53,352 nt of DNA from Raskinella chloraquaticus (SeqCode). GTDB taxonomy: Bacteria; Pseudomonadota; Alphaproteobacteria; Rhizobiales; UBA4765. A program made the translations under genes and the position numbers. Below are positions 34,850-43,273 of the stretch, one piece after another; position 1 is the first letter of the stretch; every line of letters starts with the position of its first letter. The stretch lies in assembly GCA_002365175.1 (NCBI GenBank), contig DEZK01000015.1:1-53352 (forward strand), read 5' to 3'. Below the pieces are notes generated by a model. It saw only the letters and a list, made by a program, of their open reading frames with translations, was not told the DNA's origin and made no database searches.

Positions 34850-35819
34850 GGGCGCTCACTTTGCCAGCGGCGTTGATTGCGGCATGGCAGGCTGCAAAGC
34901 CGGCGGCCTTTTGTTCGAGAGCCGGAATTGCGCCGGCGCAGATATCCAGAGCGTCAGCACAACGCGGGTGAAAGCGGCAACCCGAGGGATAATCCATCAC
35001 GGATGGTACCGCGCCGGGAATGCCCGTGAGGCTGCCTCGCAGTTGATCATGGCGCGGAATGCAGCGGATCAGCTCGCGCGTGTAGGGGTGTTGCGGTTCA
35101 CCGAAGATGGCATCAATGCCATTTGTTTCAGCCACGCGGCCCGCATAGAGCACCACGACCTTGTCGCATGCCTGCGCCACCACCCCCATGTCATGAGTGA
35201 TGAGCAGCAGCGACAGCCCGCGCTCGCGGACCAGATCAACCACGATCTGGATAATCTGCGCCTGGATGGTGACGTCCAGCGCTGTCGTCGGCTCATCAGC
35301 GATCATCAACTCGGGGTCAGCCGCCAGCGCCATGGCGATGACTACGCGCTGCTTCATGCCGCCGGACAGCTGGTGCGGGTAATTGCCATGGACGGTCGCT
35401 GCTTCGGGAATGCGCAATTGCTGCATGATGTCGATACTGCGCGCCCTGGCGGCGGCATCACTCAGACCCAGATGAAGAATGCTCACCTGATCGATCTGGG
35501 CACCGATGCGGATGATGGGATCGAGCGATGTCATCGGATTCTGGCTGATGAGCGCGATACGTCTGCCACGCAGGGCGCGATAATGCGGCTCGGGCAAGGT
35601 TGCGAGATCAATACCGTCGAAGCGAATCGAGCCGGACGTCATCTTGCCGCCGATCAACGGCAAAAGACCCATGACGCTCATGGCGGTCAACGATTTGCCG
35701 GAGCCGGATTCGCCGACCATGCCGACAATTTCACCCTTGCCGATGTCGAATGAAATACCATCAAGCGGCTTCAGCCGACCGATGAACACGGACAGGTCGG
35801 TGACCGACAAAAGCGCCAT
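34842..35819 (-). CDS. dipeptide-type ABC importer, ATP-binding protein (DppD-like)
   Basis: The 325-residue ATPase has Walker A GESGSGKSLTAMSVMGLL near residue 36, LSGGMKQRVVIAMAL near 150, LMIADEPTTALDVTIQ near 171 and the tail CRFHPRCADALDICAGAIP, all typical of DppD/OppD. It starts one base after the dppC-like stop and overlaps dppF-like by 8 bp. A 403-codon open frame on the opposite strand over this gene is a shadow. Confidence 0.88.
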   Translation of the reverse strand: MALLSVTDLSVFIGRLKPLDGISFDIGKGEIVGMVGESGSGKSLTAMSVMGLLPLIGGKMTSGSIRFDGIDLATLPEPHYRALRGRRIALISQNPMTSLDPIIRIGAQIDQVSILHLGLSDAAARARSIDIMQQLRIPEAATVHGNYPHQLSGGMKQRVVIAMALAADPELMIADEPTTALDVTIQAQIIQIVVDLVRERGLSLLLITHDMGVVAQACDKVVVLYAGRVAETNGIDAIFGEPQHPYTRELIRCIPRHDQLRGSLTGIPGAVPSVMDYPSGCRFHPRCADALDICAGAIPALEQKAAGFAACHAAINAAGKVSAHG

Positions 35820-35820
35820 C

Positions 35821-36669
35821 TCACGAATCCCTCAGCTGTCGGCGGATATCGAGCACGTCGATCACCGCATCGCCGAAGAGATTGATGGCAATCACGGTGA
35901 TGGCGATGGCGAGGCCCGGGAAGATGATGATCCATGGCGCGATGAATATCTGCGCCGTACCGCTTGACATCATGGCGCCCCAGCTTGGCGTGGGCGGCTG
36001 CGCGCCAAGCCCGAAGAAGCCAAGCGTTGCTTCGAGGATGATGGCATCGCCGGTCGCCAGCATGCCGGCCACGATCACGGGCGTCAGCGCATTCGGCAGA
36101 AGGTGCCGGAGGATGATGTGCGCATGGCCGGCGCCAAGGCTGCGGGTGGCTTCCACGTAGGTCTCGTTCTTCAGCGCCATGATCTGCACCCGCGTCAGCC
36201 GCGTGAACTGTGCAAGATAGGCAATCGAGATGGCGATCATCGTTGAGTTGAGCCCCGGACCGATAATCGCGATGAGGATGAGCGCGATCAGGATTTCCGG
36301 GAAAGACCAGGTCAGATCAACGACCGCAGTCACAAGCCTGTCGAAGGCGCCGCCGAAATAAGCGGCAGTGGCGCCAAGGCTCATGCCGATTGCGACCGAG
36401 ATGCTGATCGCGGTCAGGGCAACGCTCAGCGAGGTGCGCGCGCCGTAGATCATGCGCGACAGCAGGTCACGCCCGAACTCGTCAGTGCCCATCCAGTTCT
36501 TCCAGGACGGGTTGAGATTGGCATCGCGCAGGCTCTGTATGTCATAGGCGTAGGGCGCGATCAGCGGCGCAAAAACCGCGCAGATCATCACGGCCAGCAG
36601 CACGATGGCCGATATGCCGCCGCGCGGGGACAGGAGGATCGTGCGCAGGCTTGAGGATTTGATCATCAA
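35821..36669 (-). CDS. dipeptide-type ABC importer, permease (DppC-like)
   Basis: The 282-residue permease has GTDEFGRDLLSRMIYGARTS near residue 60, the EAA loop NETYVEATRSLGAGHAHIIL near 168 and FFGLGAQPPTPSWGAMMSSG near 218. About six membrane helices. It overlaps dppB-like by 4 bp and is one base from dppD-like. It is distinct in sequence from the DppC-like protein of the first importer, so the two systems are not a recent duplication. Confidence 0.87.
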   Translation of the reverse strand: MMIKSSSLRTILLSPRGGISAIVLLAVMICAVFAPLIAPYAYDIQSLRDANLNPSWKNWMGTDEFGRDLLSRMIYGARTSLSVALTAISISVAIGMSLGATAAYFGGAFDRLVTAVVDLTWSFPEILIALILIAIIGPGLNSTMIAISIAYLAQFTRLTRVQIMALKNETYVEATRSLGAGHAHIILRHLLPNALTPVIVAGMLATGDAIILEATLGFFGLGAQPPTPSWGAMMSSGTAQIFIAPWIIIFPGLAIAITVIAINLFGDAVIDVLDIRRQLRDS

Positions 36670-37592
36670 CCTGTCCTCTCGCGAACACGCGGATCAATGA
36701 GGGCCTGCACCACATCCCCCAGCAAGGTACCCAGCATGACGGCGATGGCGAGCATCAGCAGGCAGCCCTGCACCACGGGATAGTCACGCTGGTTCAGCGA
36801 GGTGATGAGCAGGGAGCCGAGACCGGGCCTGGCGAACACATATTCAATCGTCACCGCGCCACCCAGAATCCAGCCGATGCGCAAGCTCAGGATGGTGACC
36901 ACCGGCAGGAGCGCGTGGCGCAGGATGTGCTGCAGGTTGATCCGCCATGGTGGCACGCCCTTGGCATGCAGCATCATGACAAAATCGCGACGCGATATGT
37001 CCATCATGGCAACGCGTGTCACGCGCGCGACAAGCGCCACACCACCAAGGCCGATGGTGAGCACGGGCAGCACCAGCGCACTCCAGCTGCGCGCGCCCGA
37101 AACCGGAAACCAGCCAAGGTGGACGGCAAAGACAAGGATCATCAAAAGACCAAGCCAGAAGCTCGGCACGGTCGAGCCAAGGAGGATCACAGCCATCACC
37201 CAGCGGTCGACCCAGCTGTCCCGGCAGATTGCCGCAAGCGCTCCGGTTGCAATCCCCACGACGGTGGAGAACACCAGCGCGAGTGACCCGAGGATCAGGC
37301 TATGCGGCAGGTTCTGCGCAATGAGGGAGGAGACGGGCTGGCGCAGGATGATCGCTTCGCCAAGATCACCCGTCATCAGCTTGCCGAGCCAGATCGCGTA
37401 CTGAACGATCAACGGCTTGTCGAGGCCGTATTTGGCGGTGAGTGCCGCCTTCTGCTGCGGGGTCGATCCGATCTGAACAATGTTGTCGATCGGATCGCCC
37501 GGCACCAAGTGGATGATCATGAAGATGATCGCCGAAACAACCAGAAATACCGGAATGAGCAATACCAATCGCTTGATCAGGAAATTGACCAT
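36666..37592 (-). CDS. dipeptide-type ABC importer, permease (DppB-like)
   Basis: The 308-residue permease begins MVNFLIKRLVLLIPVFLVVS and has HLVPGDPIDNIVQIGSTPQQ near residue 29, GDLGEAIILRQPVSSL near 75 and the EAA-type loop DFVMMLHAKGVPPWRINLQH near 204. It lies 32 bp after the binding-protein gene. Together with DppC-like it forms the translocation pore. Confidence 0.87.
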   Translation of the reverse strand: MVNFLIKRLVLLIPVFLVVSAIIFMIIHLVPGDPIDNIVQIGSTPQQKAALTAKYGLDKPLIVQYAIWLGKLMTGDLGEAIILRQPVSSLIAQNLPHSLILGSLALVFSTVVGIATGALAAICRDSWVDRWVMAVILLGSTVPSFWLGLLMILVFAVHLGWFPVSGARSWSALVLPVLTIGLGGVALVARVTRVAMMDISRRDFVMMLHAKGVPPWRINLQHILRHALLPVVTILSLRIGWILGGAVTIEYVFARPGLGSLLITSLNQRDYPVVQGCLLMLAIAVMLGTLLGDVVQALIDPRVRERTG

Positions 37593-37624
37593 TCCGGCTG
37601 CTTGCTGTCGGGCTCACATGAGCC

Positions 37625-39214
37625 TTACTTCTTTTCGATATCGACGATCGTCTGGCTCTGCAGCCGTGTACCGCGCACGGTGGCAGGCATGGTGATGCGC
37701 GCTTGTGAATAGGCGAAATTCTGCACGGGCTGGTAGATCGGCGCGAACACGAATTGCGAGAGCAGGTTCTCGTGATAGGCGCGGAAATTGGCAACGCGTT
37801 CATCCCACGTCCGCGAACCTTTCATGGCCTTCTCGTTAAGCGCTTCAGACGTGGCATTGACCCACATGGAATGATTGGGATGGCCCGCACGCTTGCCGGC
37901 AAAGAACCAGTCGAGAATGTCGGCATTGGCCCAGGAATAAACCCTGACGGCGAGCTGGTGTTCGGTCTTCTTGCGATACTGCGCGGTGATCGTCGCCGCA
38001 TCGAAGGCGGTGATATCAGTGCCGATGCCAACCGCCTTTAACTGTGCCTGCACGACTTCGGTGATGCGCTTGAATTCCGTGCCACTCTGGGTCCACAGCT
38101 TGACCTGAAGTCTGGTGCCGGCCTTGGCGCGAACCCCATCGGAACCCATCACCCAGCCAGCCTCATCAAGTGCCTTGCGTGAGCGGGCGGGATCATAGGC
38201 GATCAGCAGTTTGGGATCGACCTTGGCTTCAGCCAGGCCGCTGATCAGGAAGGTATGGGCCTCCTCGCCAACGCCGCCAAAGAGGCTTGCGAGAATTTCC
38301 TTCTGATTGATGGCGAAGCCTGTCGCCTCCCGCACTTTGATATCGGTGAAGGGCTCGACCGAGGTGTTGATGACGACGTAGTAAACCTCCGTGCCCCGAA
38401 GCGTGACGACCTTGGTTCCTTTTTCAGTCGAAAGGCGCGGCAGGAAATCCGTTGGTACGCTGAGCAGCATGTCGACGCCACCCGTCTTCAACTCCAGGAA
38501 TGCCGTTGAATCCTCGGCGATTTCACGCAAGGTGATTTTCTTCAGTTTGGCTGGCCCCTGGTTCACCGAAAGATCCGACGCGGAGTTATAGGCGTCGTTG
38601 CGCACCAGCACGGTCTGCTGGCCCACTACAAAGCTCTCCAGCTTGAAGGGGCCGGTGCCAACCGCGCCTGTGACGCCGAATTTGTCGCCGAGCTGGTCGA
38701 ATGATTTGGGTGAGGGAATGCCCATGAAACTCGACGCCATGTTGAACAGCATGTTCGGGTCGGGATTTTTCATCGTGAATTTGACCGTCAGATTGTCGAT
38801 GACATCCACCTTGTCGATCGCATCGGTCATGAAGGCGTTTTCAGTGCCGAGGAACTTGGGCAGCCACCAGACGATTGTCGCCGCATTGAACGGTTCGCCA
38901 TCATGAAACTTGACGTTGGGCCGCAACTTGAAGGTCCAGCTCAGACCGTCCGCTGACGTTTCCCACGATGTCGCAAGCTGGCCATGGAAGCTCTGGTCTG
39001 CGTCCTGGATAACCATGCGGTCGAAGATCAGCGTCGTGGCGGCGTTGAGCCGCGTGCCCAGGATCGGATTATAGCTTGGCGCGCCGACATCACGTACCGG
39101 CATCACGAAGATTGCCTCCTGCGCCATCGCGGTAGAACCGGGCGCGAGAGAAAGCAGGCCGGCCGACAGAAGCGCCGATCCGGACAAGAGCATCGCCTTG
39201 GCAGTGTAGCGCAT
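37625..39214 (-). CDS. dipeptide-type ABC importer, substrate-binding protein
   Basis: The 529-residue family 5 binding protein has a Sec signal (MRYTAKAMLLSGSALLSAGL, ending AMAQ near residue 32), then FVMPVRDVGAPSYNPILGTR. The domain segments LATSWETSADGLSWTFKLRP near 80 and SVEPFTDIKVREATGFAINQ near 285 follow. It is the second gene after the RpiR regulator and opens the importer operon. The cargo is unknown; the downstream AtzF-like amidase suggests a nitrogen-rich compound. Confidence 0.87.
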   Translation of the reverse strand: MRYTAKAMLLSGSALLSAGLLSLAPGSTAMAQEAIFVMPVRDVGAPSYNPILGTRLNAATTLIFDRMVIQDADQSFHGQLATSWETSADGLSWTFKLRPNVKFHDGEPFNAATIVWWLPKFLGTENAFMTDAIDKVDVIDNLTVKFTMKNPDPNMLFNMASSFMGIPSPKSFDQLGDKFGVTGAVGTGPFKLESFVVGQQTVLVRNDAYNSASDLSVNQGPAKLKKITLREIAEDSTAFLELKTGGVDMLLSVPTDFLPRLSTEKGTKVVTLRGTEVYYVVINTSVEPFTDIKVREATGFAINQKEILASLFGGVGEEAHTFLISGLAEAKVDPKLLIAYDPARSRKALDEAGWVMGSDGVRAKAGTRLQVKLWTQSGTEFKRITEVVQAQLKAVGIGTDITAFDAATITAQYRKKTEHQLAVRVYSWANADILDWFFAGKRAGHPNHSMWVNATSEALNEKAMKGSRTWDERVANFRAYHENLLSQFVFAPIYQPVQNFAYSQARITMPATVRGTRLQSQTIVDIEKK

Positions 39215-39258
39215 TGTGGTTTTCCTTTGCTGGACGTCGGTTGATGGACAGGTCAGAT

Positions 39259-40155
39259 TTAATCCCCCGTGACAGGCCCGCTCGGGTCACCCACATGGCC
39301 CGTGAAGCGGTTGAAGAGGCGGGCAATCGCGTCCATCCGCTGCTCGACCTGCGGGCCGAGTTCGATGAAAACACTGTTGACAAGAAGGTTCGCGAGGCTC
39401 GCCATCTGGGCGGTTGAATCCCAGAACAGATTGAACTCGGTCGGCACGACGAGCAGTTCGTCAACCACGTCCCGGCCCCAGTCGCAGAAGGCATCGGTGA
39501 TCAGCGTCGTGGGGATGCCTGCCGCTTTCGCTTCAACAGCCAGAAGTTTGGCCATGCGCGAATAGCGCCGCGCCTCAAAGATCACCAGCGTCGGCTTGTC
39601 TGCGGTCGATGCCGCGTCTGACAGCAGCAATTCACTGAAGTTTCCGCCAGCCAGATCAAGCAGATGCACACGGTCACGCAGATACTGCAGCTGATTGACA
39701 AAAATCTGAGCCATGCCGCGCTCGGTCTGAAACCCGGCCGCGAAAACGGCGGGGCGTCGCGCCAACCGCTCGACCACGCGGCGCCATTCGGGTGTGCGTG
39801 CCAGCTCATAGACCGCCACCAGAGCGGCAATTTCCATCTGCAGGCCAGCACCCAGCTGGTCCTCGCCCGCCTGCGCGCTGCGCTGAAAATCACGCAGCCG
39901 ATCGCTGATCAGCCATGGCCGGTCGCCGATATCCTGCTTGAGATGGTCCTTCAGATCCTTGAAGCTGGCATAGCCCAGGGCGCGGCAAAAGCGCCCGACC
40001 GTTGGTTCGCTGACCTGGACTTTTTCTGCAAGGCTGGCAGCGGTCTCAAAGGGGATGCTGTTCAATTGGGACAGCATATAGCTCGCAATCGCCTTATCCG
40101 CCTTGGAGGCGGTGGACAGGCACTCTGACAGACGATTGCGGACAGAGCCTATCAT
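39259..40155 (-). CDS. RpiR/MurR-family transcriptional regulator
   Basis: The 298-residue protein has an N-terminal RpiR helix-turn-helix (FETAASLAEKVQVSEPTVGR, then FCRALGYASFKDLKDHLKQD, residues about 35-75). A SIS-type ligand domain (residues about 130-260) follows, where family members usually bind phosphosugars. It lies 44 bp upstream of the binding-protein gene in the same direction, and diverges from a FAD oxidoreductase. RpiR regulators of this type also control peptide and amino-compound importers in Rhizobiales. Both sides of the 131-bp divergent gap are likely targets. Confidence 0.87.
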   Translation of the reverse strand: MIGSVRNRLSECLSTASKADKAIASYMLSQLNSIPFETAASLAEKVQVSEPTVGRFCRALGYASFKDLKDHLKQDIGDRPWLISDRLRDFQRSAQAGEDQLGAGLQMEIAALVAVYELARTPEWRRVVERLARRPAVFAAGFQTERGMAQIFVNQLQYLRDRVHLLDLAGGNFSELLLSDAASTADKPTLVIFEARRYSRMAKLLAVEAKAAGIPTTLITDAFCDWGRDVVDELLVVPTEFNLFWDSTAQMASLANLLVNSVFIELGPQVEQRMDAIARLFNRFTGHVGDPSGPVTGD

Positions 40156-40181
40156 GTGAGCTCCAGAGCTTCGGCTACCTA

Positions 40182-40200
40182 TGAAGTAATATATCTTTCA
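40182..40200. promoter_or_regulatory. inverted repeat, candidate RpiR operator
   Basis: TGAAGTAATATATCTTTCA has inverted ends (TGAA...TTCA) with an AT-rich centre, in the gap between the RpiR gene and the divergent oxidoreductase. TGAA/TTCA ends are common in RpiR-family operators, and the placement fits autoregulation of both directions. The core is only partly symmetric. Confidence 0.4.
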
Positions 40201-40286
40201 AATAGTCAAATTATTTTTGTTTTCTTGCAATTTATATCGAAGCACGTTGTGATGATCGCCGGCCACGGGAGGGCTTCGGTTCATCA

Positions 40287-41411
40287 ATGTATGATTATGT
40301 GGTCATCGGCGCAGGAATCTCGGGCACGTCAGCAGCCTATGAACTCGCAGCGCATGGCAGCGTGCTGATGATCGAAGCGGAAACGGCGCCCGGTTATCAC
40401 AGCACCGGGCGATCGGCAGCTTTGTTCACACGCAACTATGGCAACCCGGTCGTCCGGCGGATCAATCAGGCAAGCCATGCCTTCTTTCTCAATCCACCTG
40501 ACGGTTTTTGCGAGCACGCGCTCCTGACGCCGCGGGGCTCATTGACGGTCGCATCACCAACGCAATTGGCCGGGCTTGACGCCATATTGGCGCTTTCATC
40601 ACCGGGACATGAGATCGAGGCAATCAGCGTTGTCCAGGCGCGCGCACTGGCGCCGCTGCTTCGACCGGAGATGATCGCCTGCGCGGCCTTTGAGCGAGGG
40701 GTCACGGATATCGATGTGGCCGGTCTGCATCAGGGGTATCTGCGAGGCTTCAAACAGCGCGGCGGCACGTTGGTGTGCAACAAGCGTGTTGACCGCCTGG
40801 AACGGGCCAATGGAGGCTGGAGGATCATGGCCGGCGATGTCGATGTTCTGGCGCGGATCATCATCAATGCTGCAGGCGCCTGGGCTGGCCGGATTGGTGC
40901 CATGGCCGGCGCGGCGCCGATTGGCATTGTCCCGCGCAAGCGCACCGCCATCATCGTTGACGCGCCCGAAGACATGACGACCCATGACATGCCGGCCATC
41001 GATTTTGTCGGCCATGATGCCTATCTCAAACCGGATGGCGGGCGGATCATGGCCTCGCCAGGCGACCAGACACCGAGCGAACCCCAGGATTCCCAACCCG
41101 ATGAATACGACATCGCGGTGGCTGTCGACTGGCTTGAAACCGAAACGTTCCTGAAGGTCAGGCGCATTTGCAGCAGCTGGGCCGGTCTGCGCTCCTTCGT
41201 GAGCGACGAGCGACCGGTCGTTGGCTTCGACACCCAGGCAGACGGTTTTTTCTGGCTGGCCGGCCAAGGTGGCTACGGCATCATGATGGCTCCAGCGTTA
41301 GCGAGGGCGGCGGCGGGGTTGGTTGTTGCCAATGCGCTGCCAGAGCGACTTCTGGAGGAGGGGCTCACGGCAGCCGATATCGGTCCAGGACGATTGGCGC
41401 AGCCGGCTTAA
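40287..41411 (+). CDS. FAD-dependent amine/amino-acid oxidoreductase (DAO family)
   Basis: The 374-residue flavoprotein begins with a Rossmann FAD motif (YDYVVIGAGISGTSAAYELA), has GYHSTGRSAALFTRNYGNP near residue 36 and ends with GFFWLAGQGGYGIMMAPALA-like residues (FWLAGQGGYGIMMAPAL near 323). It belongs to the DAO family, near D-arginine dehydrogenase and glycine/sarcosine oxidases, which oxidise D-amino acids or secondary amines. It is divergent from the RpiR regulator and may act on the compound brought in by the neighbouring importer. The exact substrate is not readable. Confidence 0.8.
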   Translation: MYDYVVIGAGISGTSAAYELAAHGSVLMIEAETAPGYHSTGRSAALFTRNYGNPVVRRINQASHAFFLNPPDGFCEHALLTPRGSLTVASPTQLAGLDAILALSSPGHEIEAISVVQARALAPLLRPEMIACAAFERGVTDIDVAGLHQGYLRGFKQRGGTLVCNKRVDRLERANGGWRIMAGDVDVLARIIINAAGAWAGRIGAMAGAAPIGIVPRKRTAIIVDAPEDMTTHDMPAIDFVGHDAYLKPDGGRIMASPGDQTPSEPQDSQPDEYDIAVAVDWLETETFLKVRRICSSWAGLRSFVSDERPVVGFDTQADGFFWLAGQGGYGIMMAPALARAAAGLVVANALPERLLEEGLTAADIGPGRLAQPA

Positions 41412-41656
41412 CGGTATGATCAGATATGCCCTTGCGCCAGTCTGATCGGCAAACGCGGATAGAGCACATTGCGCTCACACGGAATCGCAATTCTCTCTCA
41501 ACCTTATCGTTTTCGCATGCTGTGATCGAAAAAGTCGATGTTCCCTTTTTGCACAGCAGGCGCCAGCCGAAGATGATCTGCCCTGGCGTCGCCGGCGCGA
41601 TGGCATCGCGTTTGCGCATCTCCGACAGCGCCAGGCCCCGCCCGCCCGGCGATCGT

Positions 41657-42445
41657 TCAGATCAGGCGACGGCGAATGACATTCGAGGCCTGCTCGACGG
41701 CGATGACCAGTGCAAAAATCGTAAGGATAATCGTTGCGGCGGTGTCATAATTGAACAGGTCGAACGCGACCTTCAGCTCTACGCCGATGCCGCCCGCACC
41801 AACGAGCCCGAGGATGACGGAACCGCGGACCGCCTTCTCGAGGCTGAACAGCGATGTCGCCACAAAGGATGGCAGGGCAAGCGGCACGACCGCCGAAAAA
41901 ATCAATCCGGTTCGCGTTGCGCCGATTGTGGCCAGCGCCTCCTGCGGTCCCTTGTCGGCTTCTTCCATGGCTTCTGCGAAGAAGCGACCGGCAAAACCGA
42001 TCTTGTCTACCATGATCGCCATCACACCGGCAGCGGGCCCCAGACCCACTGCGATCACGAACAACAGCGCCCATACGAGATCCGGCACGGTTCTGAACAA
42101 GGCGATCAGTGCTCGCGCGGCGTGCTTCAGCACGGGATGCGGAGACAGGCCCTCCGCAGCGAGTACGGAAATGGGAAAGGCGAGGACAAGGCCCAGGATG
42201 CACCCAACGAGCGCCATCTGGAACGTGATGAGCAACTGCTCAAGGATACGCGGAAGGCGTTCAATATCAGGCGGGAACATGCGCTCAAGCATCGAACCGA
42301 GCGCCGGAATGCCGCGGACGATGCGCTCCAAGGAGAGGCCAACGCTCGAAAACGACCAGATCACGAAGGCAAACACGACCACACCGATCGTGAAGGACAA
42401 CGCATTGGGGCGCTCCCAGCGCATCGGTGCGGTGAGATCAGCCAT
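41657..42445 (-). CDS. phnE: phosphonate-type ABC importer, permease
   Basis: The 262-residue membrane protein has about five to six helices. The EAA loop region is EADKGPQEALATIGATRTGL, followed by PLALPSFVATSLFSLEKAVR and GLVGAGGIGVELKVAFDLFN, the PhnE pattern. The ATG at 42445 is chosen because it overlaps the end of phnC by 8 bp and starts the family N terminus; the longer frame is over phnC. Only one phnE is present. It is the last gene of phnM-phnD-phnC-phnE. Confidence 0.88.
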   Translation of the reverse strand: MADLTAPMRWERPNALSFTIGVVVFAFVIWSFSSVGLSLERIVRGIPALGSMLERMFPPDIERLPRILEQLLITFQMALVGCILGLVLAFPISVLAAEGLSPHPVLKHAARALIALFRTVPDLVWALLFVIAVGLGPAAGVMAIMVDKIGFAGRFFAEAMEEADKGPQEALATIGATRTGLIFSAVVPLALPSFVATSLFSLEKAVRGSVILGLVGAGGIGVELKVAFDLFNYDTAATIILTIFALVIAVEQASNVIRRRLI

Positions 42446-43271
42446 AGGGCGACTCATCTTCGGCATGGGAGAACCCTGCGGGCCGGTCGAAGAAGGCCTT
42501 GAGCTGATCGGCATGGGCGTGACGGGTTTCGAGAGCAAGGGCGACAATTCCGCCCGCCAAGCCAATGATCCGGTCTGAAAATCGCAGCGTGTGCTCCATC
42601 CGGTGCGAGATCATGACCAGCCCTTTGTCATGGGCAAGTCTATAGAGCAATTCCATCAATTCTCGGCCTGCACGAGGATCGAGGCTGGCATCCGGCTCAT
42701 CAGCCAGCACGAATTCAGGGCGCTGCATCAACATCCGCGCGATGGCAACGCGCTGTGATTGTCCGCCGGAGAGGGAATCCGCCCGCTGCAGGGCGCGGTC
42801 TGCGAGGCCGACAGCGGCAAGGCACGCCATAGCCTCCTCGCGGATGGCGGCGGGGGCGAGCGCATGATGCCAGCTGCGCGGACCGCTCATGCGAGCCTGG
42901 ACGCCGTGCACGACATTGGTGAGAACCGAGAGGCGCCCGACCAGGTTATGCTTCTGGAAGACAAAGCCAACGCGCGATCGGAACGCCTTCAGGGCAGCGC
43001 GATCAAGCGTTCGAACATCCTGCCCGAGCATCATCACGCGGCCAGAATCCGGCTCGACCAGGCGGACGAGTGCACGCAGCAGCGTCGATTTTCCGGTGCC
43101 ATTGGCGCCGATCAGTGCGGTAACCTCGCCGCGATACGCGACGAGCGAGACATCGCGCAGGACTGCCCGCTCGCCGAAGGTCTTGGCGAGGCTGGACACG
43201 GCAAGAACCGGAGGCGCGGGCGGCGCCTCCGGTTCCGGTGGAAGGATTCGGGCTAAAGTCGAGCTGACCAC
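42438..43271 (-). CDS. phnC: phosphonate-type ABC importer, ATP-binding protein
   Basis: The 277-residue ATPase has Walker A GANGTGKSTLLRALVRL near residue 54, VGFVFQKHNLVGRLSVLTNV near 102 (typical PhnC), LSGGQSQRVAIARML near 167 and FVLADEPDASLDPRAG. It starts at GTG 43271, two bases after phnD. The proline-rich N-terminal tail (about 20 residues) is unusual but does not disturb the domain. Confidence 0.9.
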   Translation of the reverse strand: MVSSTLARILPPEPEAPPAPPVLAVSSLAKTFGERAVLRDVSLVAYRGEVTALIGANGTGKSTLLRALVRLVEPDSGRVMMLGQDVRTLDRAALKAFRSRVGFVFQKHNLVGRLSVLTNVVHGVQARMSGPRSWHHALAPAAIREEAMACLAAVGLADRALQRADSLSGGQSQRVAIARMLMQRPEFVLADEPDASLDPRAGRELMELLYRLAHDKGLVMISHRMEHTLRFSDRIIGLAGGIVALALETRHAHADQLKAFFDRPAGFSHAEDESPYG

Positions 43272-43273
43272 CG

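Noticed and set aside
34542..35753. A 403-codon open frame on the plus strand over the dppD-like ATPase
   Set aside because: The opposite strand encodes a textbook ATPase with Walker and signature motifs; this frame has none.
41426..42502. A 358-codon open frame on the plus strand over phnE
   Set aside because: Highly charged, repetitive translation typical of antisense frames in GC-rich DNA; phnE on the other strand is well supported.
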